Origin: Echinococcus granulosus
Taxonomy: Eukaryota > Platyhelminthes > Cestoda > Cyclophyllidea > Taeniidae
Assembly (NCBI RefSeq): GCF_000524195.1
Contig: NW_020170554.1
Coordinates: 1-64,000 of the forward strand
Reading direction: 5' to 3'
Length of the DNA stretch: 64,000 bases
The notes beneath the pieces are model-generated. The model did no database searches. It was not told the origin of the DNA and saw only the letters and a list, made by a program, of their open reading frames with translations. Both the position numbers and the translations under genes were made by a program. Shown piece after piece: positions 11,001 to 21,268 of this stretch; the stretch's first letter is position 1; the number at the start of each line of letters is the position of its first letter.

Positions 11001-12823
11001 TACCAAAATCGGGAGGTAAACAGGCAATTAAGGTATTCCGTAGCCCCTTCCCTCTTTTGAGCTTTGGCCCTGGCGCTCCCCTTGGTCAACCTCCCGCGTC
11101 AGCCATCATAACGTAATCGGTGCCGAAAGGGAACACTCACCAGCCGCCCGTGCCAGTCACTGAATCTCCATGCACCTGAGAGGATATTGGATCGCGACGT
11201 CACTGAACCCTTGTGGTGATTCCACTGGATCCAGAGTTTCCTTCTCTATGGGAAATGGATTGGAGGGAGGAGGGATTGTGCTGGTCACCACGAGTGTCCA
11301 TTGCTAGTCGTAGGAACAATGGCCCGAAAATAAAGTTATGTAACACTCCATTGCTACCTGTGCATATCCATCTGGATTCTATTCAACTTGTAGAGAGGCG
11401 GAGGAGGCACCGTGAGTTCATATAATTGACATCTCCGGTATGAACCTTTCCAGACAGTTCACGGCTACGGCTAGTGCCACTTCAGTTGCTAATGGCTAGG
11501 GATGTCGCCGATTTTAGACGTCATTTTCAGACCTTCAATTAGGAGTCGTCACTGATTCTCCCATCCGCCCCGTTAAGGTTTATTACCCAGCAGTAGAAAT
11601 CAGGTTTAACGTCCTTTACGATCGAGCTCGCTTTTCCTCTGCTACCAGTGTAGCGTCCCAAGACTAACTTGAGGGTGAAAAATCCATAATGCTCTGGCAG
11701 AATATGTAATGTCGACATACGGAAGGCTTGAGGGCTGCTAGCATGGCCTGGAGGTCAGTCCACTCGGTAAAAGAACAATAGCGGAGCTCCCTAGGTGGCC
11801 CGTTACCGAAACTGCGCGTTAAGCAATCAGCGTTTTATTGTCACCCATTGCTCACCGTTCTCCTCTTGCTTGTCAAGGTGCTTGAACACTCGGCAAAGAA
11901 CATGGTGACAGCGGTGAATCTCTCCATTGCGATGGCTCCGAGTCTCATTCGATCGCGCCAGGATTTTGTGATGCCCTCGCAGCGCGTACAGAGTCTCATT
12001 ACCTCCTTCACCCAACTCTGCATCACCCATTTTGAGAGCGTATTTGTTCGCACCTAACAGACCTCGTCCCCTGTCTTTGCTTTTTAACTGTCATTTTTGT
12101 GGCTTTTTTCCCCTAGATTGCATATTTTCTTTTTTAACAATATATGTATGATGTGTGTGTGATGGGCGCACCGTTTAGCACCTTGGCTTCTAGCGTTGCA
12201 TTCGTCGTGACGTCTCGTTACTTTCTTGTATGCGTCTGAATATTGTATCTTACATGACATGGCTTCTTTATTAGTTGCACTTAATGTGCGTCGCAAACTA
12301 ATTTGCTGAGATATTCGTGGCCTGGGAATAAACACGTTTTTCTCGGTTTTGGTGCTACGGTTGAATTGGGCAGAAAAGCATTTCGTTCCAGTTAGTGCAG
12401 CGTTAAAACAACATAACGTCCGATCCGTAGTTGTTTTCTTCTGACATCTCATGCGAAATCAAGTAACGGAGGCATTTACCCGCCTTAACAATGCCTCGGC
12501 GGCATCCCCGGTTTCGCACTCCTCAGTAGATTTCATTTGCAGTCTGTACGCATGTATCGGCAACTCTTACCCATTTTTAAAGGGATTTTAATCAGAGAGA
12601 CTATGATTTTAATTTAGCGTGGCTAGTTTCGTTTCACATAACTTTCCTCTCCCTAGACTGTAGACAAACTTATTATTTCTGCTCACAGGCAATTAAGGTT
12701 ATGGAGGATCAGGGTCTGCTTACTCTCCAGACGCCAGTGGCCTCCGATCAGTCACGAGGTTGGAGTACACTGATCTCTTCTCGCCTAGCAGGTGCATTCA
12801 AGCGGGCACGCATTGCGCAATGA
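2092..12823 (+). CDS. ARHGAP1: ARHGAP1-like protein: BCH/Sec14 domain plus RhoGAP domain (12-13 exons)
   Basis: Exons, phase-consistent throughout: 2092-2410, 3116-3198, 6083-6243, 7169-7300, 7646-7732, 8562-8683, 8844-9018 (or from 8832), 9296-9369, 9444-9521, 9605-9733, 9974-10080, then either 11878-12057 (stop) or 11878-12039 joined to 12689-12823. The product is about 549 or 588 residues, against 439 in human. Residues 1-135 are acidic and Ser-rich. Residues about 140-300 are the BCH (CRAL-TRIO-like) domain, with [38 protein letters not shown] and [23 protein letters not shown] leads into the RhoGAP domain (about 358-545), with [19 protein letters not shown] and [11 protein letters not shown]. 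This family binds Rho GTPases and prenylated or lipid cargo at endomembranes and stimulates GTP hydrolysis. Here the arginine-finger site reads GLFIKP instead of GIFRRS, so catalysis is doubtful. A TRIM-like element sits in the intron before exon 12. Start is probably supplied by a spliced leader. Confidence 0.88.
10846..11839 (-). mobile_element. TRIM-like LTR element, copy A, inside an ARHGAP1 intron
   Basis: Two direct repeats of about 190-200 bp (10846-11042 and 11649-11839) flank about 600 bp with no open frame. Read on the minus strand, the right repeat is the 5' LTR, ending GACGCTACA. One base later comes a primer-binding site TGGTAGCAGAGG (11647-11636). A purine run AAAAGAGGGAAGGGGC precedes the 3' LTR. 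Flanks GTCAT (10841-10845) and GTCAC (11840-11844) look like a 5-bp target duplication with one change. The layout (short LTRs, PBS, polypurine tract, no gag-pol) fits terminal-repeat retrotransposons in miniature, which have been described in taeniid tapeworms. The element is antisense to the host gene. Confidence 0.8.
11636..11647 (-). other. Primer-binding site of TRIM copy A
   Basis: On the minus strand the 12 bases TGGTAGCAGAGG begin one base after the 5' LTR end. They are the exact complement of the 3' end (…CCTCTGCTA plus CCA) of animal initiator tRNA-Met as I recall it. Other copies in the window show drifted versions such as TGATGGCAGCGG and TTGGCGGCAGTGG at the same place. Confidence 0.65.
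12327..12332 (+). promoter_or_regulatory. Candidate poly(A) signal for the short ARHGAP1 form
   Basis: AATAAA lies 270 bp after the TAA that ends the 11878-12057 version of the last exon. It would suit a short transcript ending in the last intron of the longer form. Confidence 0.4.
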
Positions 12824-13893
12824 TTACGTTGACCGTTTCTGCCTCTTGAGATCCGATTACCATACTATCCGCGGTTTTGGTCTCCCAATACTTATGGATG
12901 TCTGCAATCAATCTACCACCGGACTTGGCCTTGTCAGAGACTGACACCGATCACACTGTTCACACTTTAGGGTGTATGTATTTATATTCGTAAATTGGGT
13001 GAGAAGTGAAAACTCAGATAGAAATTCATTTGTCGATACTACCATTATTTGGAACAAAGCTGTCACGTGCTTGTGTGGATGTACATTTTAGGTAGCTAGT
13101 GAGAAGAGTGAACCAAACGTGTGACCGGGACATCATAGTTCCCAAAGTAGAGACGAGTTTTGATTTACTTACCCACACAATTATTGATAAACCCTATATT
13201 AGCACAATATATGACGCCTTTTTTCACCTGGTGTTCAAGATCAACGGGTATGAAATCGGAGGTAGGAGAGAATACTGCACCATGTTTTATTTTGTACACC
13301 ATGTAGATCCATGTGACTTAATTGCAAAAAAACCTCTTGGTAGCAGGAGTGTCCATGTATCTGGTAAAAAATTAACTAGTTCTAGGTTTTAAAAAGTTCA
13401 AATATGATAACATTCAGTGTATTTTCATTATAGTATAGTGTAGTAAAATTCAGTATAGTATGATTGCTATTATTTAGCACATTACGTTTTCTTAGCCATA
13501 GCGCTTTATTAAATAATATGCTATTATTTCATGCACATAAATAAAAATGTATGATAAACTTCTGAAATAATGGATTATGACTACAAATTTTATTATTCAA
13601 AGTCATGCAGCTGCCGCATAGTGCCCTTTGCAGAAGCCCCGTATTATCAGTAAAATCTTTTGGTCCTTAGTAGAAGTCTATCAAATAAAAACTTATTTGT
13701 TTTTTATTTTTCGTCCTTTAAAAATTTGTTGTGTTTTAATCTACCACAAGGGGTTGCTTTAAACCAATTGGCCCTTCGATAGGCGTCTTTATTTGTGAGT
13801 CATCGTGATAATTCGGTCCACTGGCTTGACTCTGTTTCTTTGTGTGAATTATCGCAAAGTCCCTTCTAAACCTTTAAGTGACGCGTTCACTTA
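12824..13893. other. Spacer between ARHGAP1-like and Jun-like genes
   Basis: No supported gene. There is an imperfect AT-rich run with repeated AGTATAGTRTAGT-like words around 13420-13470. An open frame near 13099-13392 has no recognisable domain and is not called. Jun 5' untranslated sequence probably occupies the end of this interval. Confidence 0.5.
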
Positions 13894-16800
13894 ATGATTG
13901 ACGACCGTATAAACGAATCTTACTTGTCCGCTGAAGTTGCTCAAGTGCCTGAATCGGTCTCGCATCGCGTGATGTCGCATTACTGTGTGGACATTCAAGA
14001 TCAGGCACCGCCTCGGCCAGCCAGCCTGTCTCTCCGGTTTGATAGCAGCTCAAACAACTATGTCGATCTCAAATCTCACCAAATTTCCCGAGGTTATCAT
14101 TCAGTAAAAAGATCTGATAGCATGGATCGTGACAAAGTCATCGGGCAACTTGAAAATAACGGCTCCACCCCTATGACTCCAACCAGTTTTTTAAATCCAA
14201 AGGAAATAACCGCAGAGCAAGAACAATTTGCTGAGTATGTTCGACGTGTGGTATTCAGTTTTTCATACCATGCGTCATGTCTAGGTATTACGTTGTGCCT
14301 AACTGCATTTGCTTTTTTATGAACCCGTTTTTTATGGTTACTAGTCTAAAGGTTTACCTAATTTGTATGTGATTCTTATCTTTGAGTTTATGCTGTTTTT
14401 TTTTGTTAAAATGTCAACTATGCACCGGGAATTTTCCTGTCCCCTGACGAGCACGTGCCTATCCCCATTAAGAGTGCGTCTATCCAGCTTTTGTGACGAC
14501 TGTTTCCATAATCATTTAGACTGTGTTTGCAAAGCAGAAACACAAGTGGTTACTGTTTTGTGAGGGTTGACCCTTGCAAATTACTTGTCTTACCAATCCG
14601 TTTTGCACACGAAACAGGCAACTTACAAAGACTATTGACAAAATAAAGAGTGAGCGGGAAGGGTCGCTAGTCGAAGAAATTCATCTTCAGCATCATCCTT
14701 CCTCGAACACTTCGCCTGGTTACGCTCCGACTGATCGTGTCACAAATCCACCTACACCTTCGCCGCAAGCCACACAGGCCATCCGCGTTAAACTCGGGTA
14801 CGTGCGCGACATCTGTTGTCGTTTTCTCATCCTTCTTCTAATCTCTCCCTCCGATTTCTATCTTACAGTTGCCCAATCGGGCTTCTACCCCCCATTTTTC
14901 AGCTCCCACTGTCATTTACCTTTTGAAGCTGTCATGTTACCTTCCCGTACAGATTCTTCGGACTGTATTCTGGCTGTTTCGCTTTACTTTTTAGATTTCA
15001 ATCTAGAGTACTTTAAGTCGTCTTTTAGAAGTGTTCTAATTTTCTGTTTTGTCTATAGCTGTTTCCGGGCCTTTTAACACTACATCAAACCATCTTGTTT
15101 TTTACCTCTTGACACCTGATATATTTTGTAATTATGCCGTTAGAGTGATTGCTTCCCGAATCTGGGGACTAAATGAGGTGCTCTTTTTCATGAAAATATT
15201 GAATCTTCAGTGAATTATGCTTTTGCGAATGTTTCTGGTACCACTACTCACTGCTGCCTTTCCGATGGTTTTGGTTTTAATGTATGGAAGTCGCTGTTAC
15301 TCGTTTGTGGTATAATGGTAACGTTTCCCATGATTTCATATTGGCAGTTCTGCACTCATTATTTGATCCAATTATCCTTTACCTCATTTGCAACCGCCTT
15401 CGTACTAACCCAGGTACTTCACTAGGGGCACCCATGCGTTGTACTTCCATCGTGTTTTTGTGCGATTGCTGCTGTGTTTATCTGTGTACTTAGTAGACAC
15501 TTTCTCACCATACCTCCCATCTTGCCCTCTAAGGTAACCTCAAGCACTGCGTAGATTCTGGCTGTAGGACTCGTGCATGGACTGATTTGTAAGGGAATTA
15601 GCGAACTGAGCTGCTTCGGCTATTAAAGTTTACATTGTTTTTGCTCCTGCTTCCCTTATGCTCTGAATGATGAACAAGTCGGACGTCTTTTGGTAATCCA
15701 CACTAAGTGGGTTTTCAATTGTCAAGGTCCATTGCTGAAACCCAGTCTCATACAGTTCTCCCCATGTTCTCGTAACACTTCGCGGCTTCTTGGATTAAAA
15801 ATAATGATGCACAGGGCTTACTTGTTCCTTTTCTATCGTTGTTTATCCTTTATCTGCGCAATGGAACTGGTGATACAAATTGTTGTCGCCATTTCAGATT
15901 CCTCGATTCACCAACCTGCTTCTCAATACAATTATTGCTGTTTTATTGGCCATGAATATACCGAGTGGATGGCTTAGGATTTCCATGTGCACATTTTTAT
16001 CGAGCCTCTCTGTCCTCTGTCAGTGACGATGAAACCGATGGTGCTGCAACCGCAGGCACGGTACCCTCGAGTCCGATGTTGCTCTCTGATGTTGCTTCGA
16101 TCCACACCGCTTTTTCCATGGCGCCCGCCCCGAGCATTTGTACTAACCCCTCCGCTGCCGTCGCAGCCGCTTTGCACAACCTCCGCGCTCAGGACGGTGG
16201 CACCACCGGTTCTCCCCCCTCCACCACTGGTGACTCCACTTCCCCCTCTTCGCCTTCGTTGGAGAATCCGACGGTGGCCAACCGGTACCCTAACGTCACC
16301 ACCGCCGCTGCCATCAATAACCGGTATCCTAGTCTGTCGCTTCCTCCACTGAGGACCGATGTGGCGGACGGTGGTGGTGGTGGTGGCGGAGGAAATACTT
16401 ACGCCTCAGTTGGTCTTGCTGATATTTTGGTCGGTTCGGCAGAGGATCCTGTCCCACCAACTCCGGTCGGGGGTGCTAGCGCTTTGGCCGACCTCACCGC
16501 CGCTGTCACCGGACAAGTGATTGTCAATCCCACTACAGATGGATTCTTACATCTCTTTCATCACTCTACCGATCAGGTTAGTTTATCGCATCAAAACAGA
16601 AGTTGTGGTTCAGTGAAGAAGGCTAGTTCCCAAATCCCGGAGTGCAGAAGACATTGTCAGCTCATTGTTCAGGGTGTTAAGGTGGAAGGGGTGGGAAGTT
16701 AAGGGTACGAGGTCAAAGTTCATTGACGATGGGGTCGTGGCCTCAACGGCGTTTCGCACTGGTCTGATGATGTTCACTCTACTACCTGTCTCGTACTCTT

Positions 16801-19010
16801 CCGCTTATCTCTCCCAGGAAGAGGAAGAGGCGGAGGTCCTACGTCCACAGCAGAATGAATCATCATCGTACGTGTGTGTGTGCGTATGCATGACTCACAC
16901 TGACGACTCCCCACTCACGTACACGCGCGCTTCTCTCTTCCCTCCCACCCAGACGCAAAAGCCAGTTAACCAGCTCGCTAGCTGGCTGGCTAGCGCACAT
17001 TGTTGTTGATGCATGAATCATTGGGGCAGGCAAAATGTACACACATCCACTGGTGATTGGCTGGTGTAGTGTGCGCGCGTAAACACAATTGTGCATGTGC
17101 GTGCCGTTGCTAATTTTAGGACTTAATGCGTGTGCGCGCACCACACGTATCATCCCCACGCGCCCGAAGTAGACAAAGAACGACTTGTTTCAATCTTTGA
17201 TACGTGGACACGTGCTCTCAGTCGGCATCGTAGCGCGCGGAGTCGAAGGCCATGGAGCTAAGCTGGTGGTGGAAATCCTGCAGGCTAGAGGTTGATTAGG
17301 CTTCCGCTTTGACAAGTATCTTCAGCTGAATGGTGCTGAAAGTTTTTAGTGTGATTTGGATGTTGCGCGTGAATAAACTGACAGTAGGTGGGGGAAAGCT
17401 TCTTTTCGCTTCTTCTGAAGTCCTGTGGGATTGGTGTAAAGTGGGGCCGTATTACAGGACATTTCTACTTCGTTGAAGTCTGTTTGAGGACGCTTTGTAC
17501 TAGCCGGTGTGTAAGTTGGAACTGCGTAGTGGGGAATGCTTGTACCCAGTCGTCCCTTTATGGACTATTTTGACAGGGTAGACTTAAGTGTTTAGGCGGC
17601 CTTCCAATAAAGAGCCTTCAAAAGTGGATCATTTAAACGGGAGGATGTTATGGGTATGCGTCATGTATTCGGCAACTGGCCACAATAAATCATGTTGGTA
17701 ACTGACTAGTTTTTGGTGTAAAGCGATGAGGAGTTAAATATGAGATGCTCCTGCTCTGGTAGTACTCACATTTCCCAGTTTTCGCTATAATGCAAAACCA
17801 ATGGAGTAACTGGGCCGACAGTTGATTTTCCTCTGAGATTGGTAGAGAATGGGTTAAACACAAAGCCTCTTGTTTTGCCTTTTACTGATCATTGAGAAAG
17901 TGTCACGGTGAGAGGTCTCTTGGTCATTTTAAGATCTTCAAATTAGGTCTTTTTACCGAGTCTCGCATAAAATCATATGCAATATCGAGTTGTAGAATTG
18001 TGTTTCTTTGAATTATCAAAGATTTAACCTTCTTTCACAACAGAATCCCCTGATGGACCCGAATGGCTCTCGTGGGAGCGGTGCTTTGAGCCAACGCCAC
18101 CTGACAAACCTAGTTTCCTACGACAGCCATAGCCTCGCACACCCGCGACAACTGCATGACTACATTCCCTCGAACATGGCAAGCTCGTACACCAGCGAGG
18201 ATCAGCAGCAACAGCAAGAGAGCATGATGCTTCCACAGAAGCGGTCCCTCTCCAGCACGACTTCGATGACTCCGCCTCCCTCCACCGTGAAACGCAGTCG
18301 TCGGCGCCACGAGCCGACCATCGCTGCTGCTCAAGCGCTCATTAATGCCACTTCCAATAGCATGGGGCAGCTCTCTTATGCTCCCACCGATGTGGCAAAT
18401 ATGGTGGGATTGAAGATGGAGGACAGACCCGTAACCCATCAACCCATTCAGCCGGCGGTCAATACAACAAGTAACGCAGGAAGTGGACGCAGAGTAGGTG
18501 TGCCTACCGCTGGGGGTCAGCTGACCTCTCAGTCGATGCCCATCACGTATGAGTCGCAGCCGATCAGTCGACCTGACGCATCCCTCGCGTCTATGGAGGA
18601 GGAGATGTGCTGTAAATTATCCCACCTGGTTTCTTGAATTGCGCCCTATTACAGGCGTAAAAATATAATCTTTTTTTTTCTCCATTCTCCCAGCTGACCC
18701 TTCAATGCTGAAGATAGAAAAGAAGCGAGCGCGCAACCGCCTAGCAGCACGTCGATGTCGTGAGAGGAAGGTGAATCGAATTGCGACTCTAGAAAGTGAA
18801 GTAGCAATGTTGAACACGTATGTGGAGCAGCTGCGTAGTCAGTTAGAAACTGCTCAAAAGGAGGCGAATCAGTTGAGGCTCTACCTGGAGCAGTTGTCCG
18901 AGTCATATCCCGGTCTGCAGGATAAGCTAAAATCCCTCATTCAGCCGACATCGCAAGTCGTGCCACCCTCCTCCAGCCTTCATCCGCCTCCACCACTGCC
19001 TGAGTCATAG
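13894..19010 (+). CDS. JUN: Jun-family bZIP transcription factor (AP-1 subunit), five exons
   Basis: Exons 13894-14234, 14618-14797, 16024-16576, 18044-18611 and 18694-19010 join in phase into about 652 residues, roughly twice vertebrate c-Jun. Residues 95-114 read TPTSFLNPKEITAEQEQFAE, the counterpart of the conserved Jun segment [20 protein letters not shown]. This segment, with the bZIP, makes a Jun rather than Fos or ATF assignment. Long Ser/Thr/Pro/Ala-rich regions follow, with a Gly run near 295 and QQQQQ near 408. The bZIP spans about 554-615: basic region RNRLAARRCRERK, then RIATLESEV and a zipper with d-position L580, L587, L594, A601, L608, L615. Donors and acceptors are good (for example GA/GTATGT, TTTCACAACAG). 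It should bind TRE/AP-1 sites in the nucleus as a dimer. Oddities: Val591 where Jun has the buried Asn, Ala601 in place of a zipper Leu, and Arg567 where Jun has Ser. Confidence 0.88.
16864..17150 (+). repeat. Alternating TG/CG-rich stretch with one AP-1 site in Jun intron 3
   Basis: Intron 3 of the Jun-like gene holds several alternating purine-pyrimidine runs (GTACGTGTGTGTGTGCGTATGCATG, ACACGCGCGC, GTGCGCGCGTAAAC), plus a GCTAGCTGGCTGGCTAGC quasi-palindrome near 16975. The canonical TRE TGACTCA is at 16891-16897. Such runs are Z-DNA-prone. A single 7-bp match is expected by chance several times in this window, so regulation is only a possibility. Confidence 0.4.
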
Positions 19011-20288
19011 TTGATCAATTCGACTTCACCTCGGGTTGACTCTCCGCTCTCAGCGTGTATGTGTGTGCGTGCGTGCCTCCTTTCACTATCTTCCATTCAA
19101 ACGGCCTTCATCATCGTGTTTTAGCTCCCCCCCCCACACCTCGGTACTACACCTCCTCCTCATCATCATCACCATCACTTCGCATCTCTCCTTCTTTTTA
19201 TATTTTTATACAATTGTAAATACCCCAACAGCGGTGGCAGTGGCGTTTTTTTGCCCTTTTACTTGCTCGCCAAAAAAATTGCATTTTCACAACGATGTGG
19301 ACTGAAAGGCAAGAACGCGGATTCATCCCTCTTGTTGATGCCCATGATGATGATACTTTGCGCCCTGGATGAATTTTGGTACTTTGGATAAGTGCGTATG
19401 CTGTTTGTTTGTGCGTGTGTGGGCGCATTCCTTTGAGCATCCTCTTTTTACCCGCTCTATTTGGTCTTTTTATTATGTGTCTCTAAGCTCTTTTATATAG
19501 GATTCGCATACCTTCCTACCCACTCCGCTGTCTCGTACCCCCACCCCTCCCTCCTGGTGTATGTATTTGTAAGATAGACACTTGTCTGCGCCACTTTGGC
19601 GTCTGTTGGAATATACGTGAAACATCACGCTACTCGGCTGCCCTTTTTTTGTCTCCATTGTGGGGGAGGGTTTTGGTGACTGATTGTAGTTTTGATTTCA
19701 CCTAAGGTTTGATATGCCTTCTCTCCTCTCGTAGCGGAGGCAGGTGTGCCTTCTTGAGTAAAGCCGGGGCGTTTTACTCACCTCTGGGAGGATCTAGGGT
19801 CGGTTCCTTCGAGAAGAGTCTGCTAGGTGGGATAGCTAGCCGTAGTCCTGACACTTGAGCGTGAGTTATGCGTCTCTCAGGCAGGGGATAGGTGTCTCCC
19901 CGAGCCGCATGAGCTACATTGGCTTGGGAATTCAGCCATGGAAAGAGTTGTGCCTTTGCGCTTGGTTCTCGGCTCTTGAAAAGGTTCTGGGAGAGGGGAA
20001 GAATCTCATTTCCATGCGATTCAATGACTTGCTTTTTGCAGGGTGTACGTGGAACCATCTAGCTGCCAGAACTTCACTAGGGGTTGAACTCTTCAAGTCG
20101 TCTGGGTTGTCGTCTAAAGTGCATACCGGATGGACTTCAAAATTTACTGGTAGAGAAGCTCGTTCAGTAGAGACATCCGAAACTATTCAGCATTGGGTGG
20201 ATGATCACCATCGAAAAGTCTCTTAAATCTAGTCTTCGTCTCCTCGTTGCTCTCGGCTATTCGTGGGGCAGTGGTACTCGTAGTAGTC
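19011..20288. other. 3' untranslated region of the Jun-like gene and spacer
   Basis: The first 300 bp are C/T-rich with CAT-repeat words, as expected of a 3' UTR. No AATAAA was found nearby. An open frame around 19855-20226 has no recognisable domain and is not called. Confidence 0.5.
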
Positions 20289-21268
20289 CATAGCATCCCC
20301 TGAGACCGGGGGCATTGAAACTTCTGGCACTGCCAGGAGGCCATCCTACTCGGCGGAGGTACACTGGCGGAGCACCTACGTGGCTCATTACCGAAATGGA
20401 GGCGTAAACAATCAAAGTGCTACACAGCCCCTCGCTTCTTTCGAGCGTCGGCTCTGGTGCTCGCCTTGGCCAACCTCCCGCGTCAGCCATCACAACGTAG
20501 TCGATGCTGTAGGGAAAACATCTACCACGCCAATCATCGAATTTCCCTCGTAACTGAGAAGGTGCGTGCCTCCGACGTTACTGATCCCTCTTGACGATTT
20601 CACTTAAACTCGAGTTTCATCCACCCTGGGAACTAAATTTGGGGTCGGGAATTGTCCTCGCCACCGTGCGTGTCTATCACCAGTCGCAGTGACACTGACC
20701 CAAAAAGCAGGATCATACATCAACAATTCCATGGGAGTAGGGATTCGTGTCTAATCCTCCTTGGAGTGTTTCACCCACCTCAATGCCATCCAACCACATC
20801 TATCTTGGTTCTATCTAACTAGTAGAGAAGTGGAGGAGGTGTTGCGTGTTCACTTCCTTGACATCTTCAAAAACGAATTGTTAACAACTCTGTAATCAAC
20901 TTTTCCAGATGGTTCACGATGAGTGGTGGTTCAGGTGGCAATAGCATTCCTCCGGACCGCGGAATAGGAGTAGCTACCGAAGGTAGACGTCATTTCCAAG
21001 CCTTCTATTAAGGGTCTTCACAGACCCTCCTATCCACAGCCCATACACTTCTTCCTGCCAGCTAAGGTTTATCCCCCATCAGGATAGTTGCCCTTCAGGA
21101 TAGGGTTTTCTGCCCGCTGCCATCAATGTAGCGCCTCCAGACTTCCTTGATGATGAAAAGAGGCAATTCTCGGGTAGAATATGTATTGCTGAATGGCCAG
21201 CTCACTTGGCGAAGGTATCGTGGGGGAGCCTCCTTCGCGGCCTGTTACCAAACATCCAACGCATTGCA
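20289..21268 (-). mobile_element. TRIM-like LTR element, copy B
   Basis: The order matches copy A: a 3' LTR at about 20289-20426 (partly deleted), the purine tract GAAAGAAGCGAGGGGC (minus strand) directly before it, an internal region, a drifted PBS (TGATGGCAGCGGG) and a 5' LTR from about 21127 to about 21268. The 5' LTR start is eroded, so the right edge is approximate. No coding capacity. Confidence 0.72.

Noticed and set aside
15965..16023. ATG-initiated start just upstream of the third Jun exon
   Set aside because: The sequence TCTGTCCTCTGTCAG is a strong acceptor and the phase joins exactly to exon 2; the upstream codons are intron.
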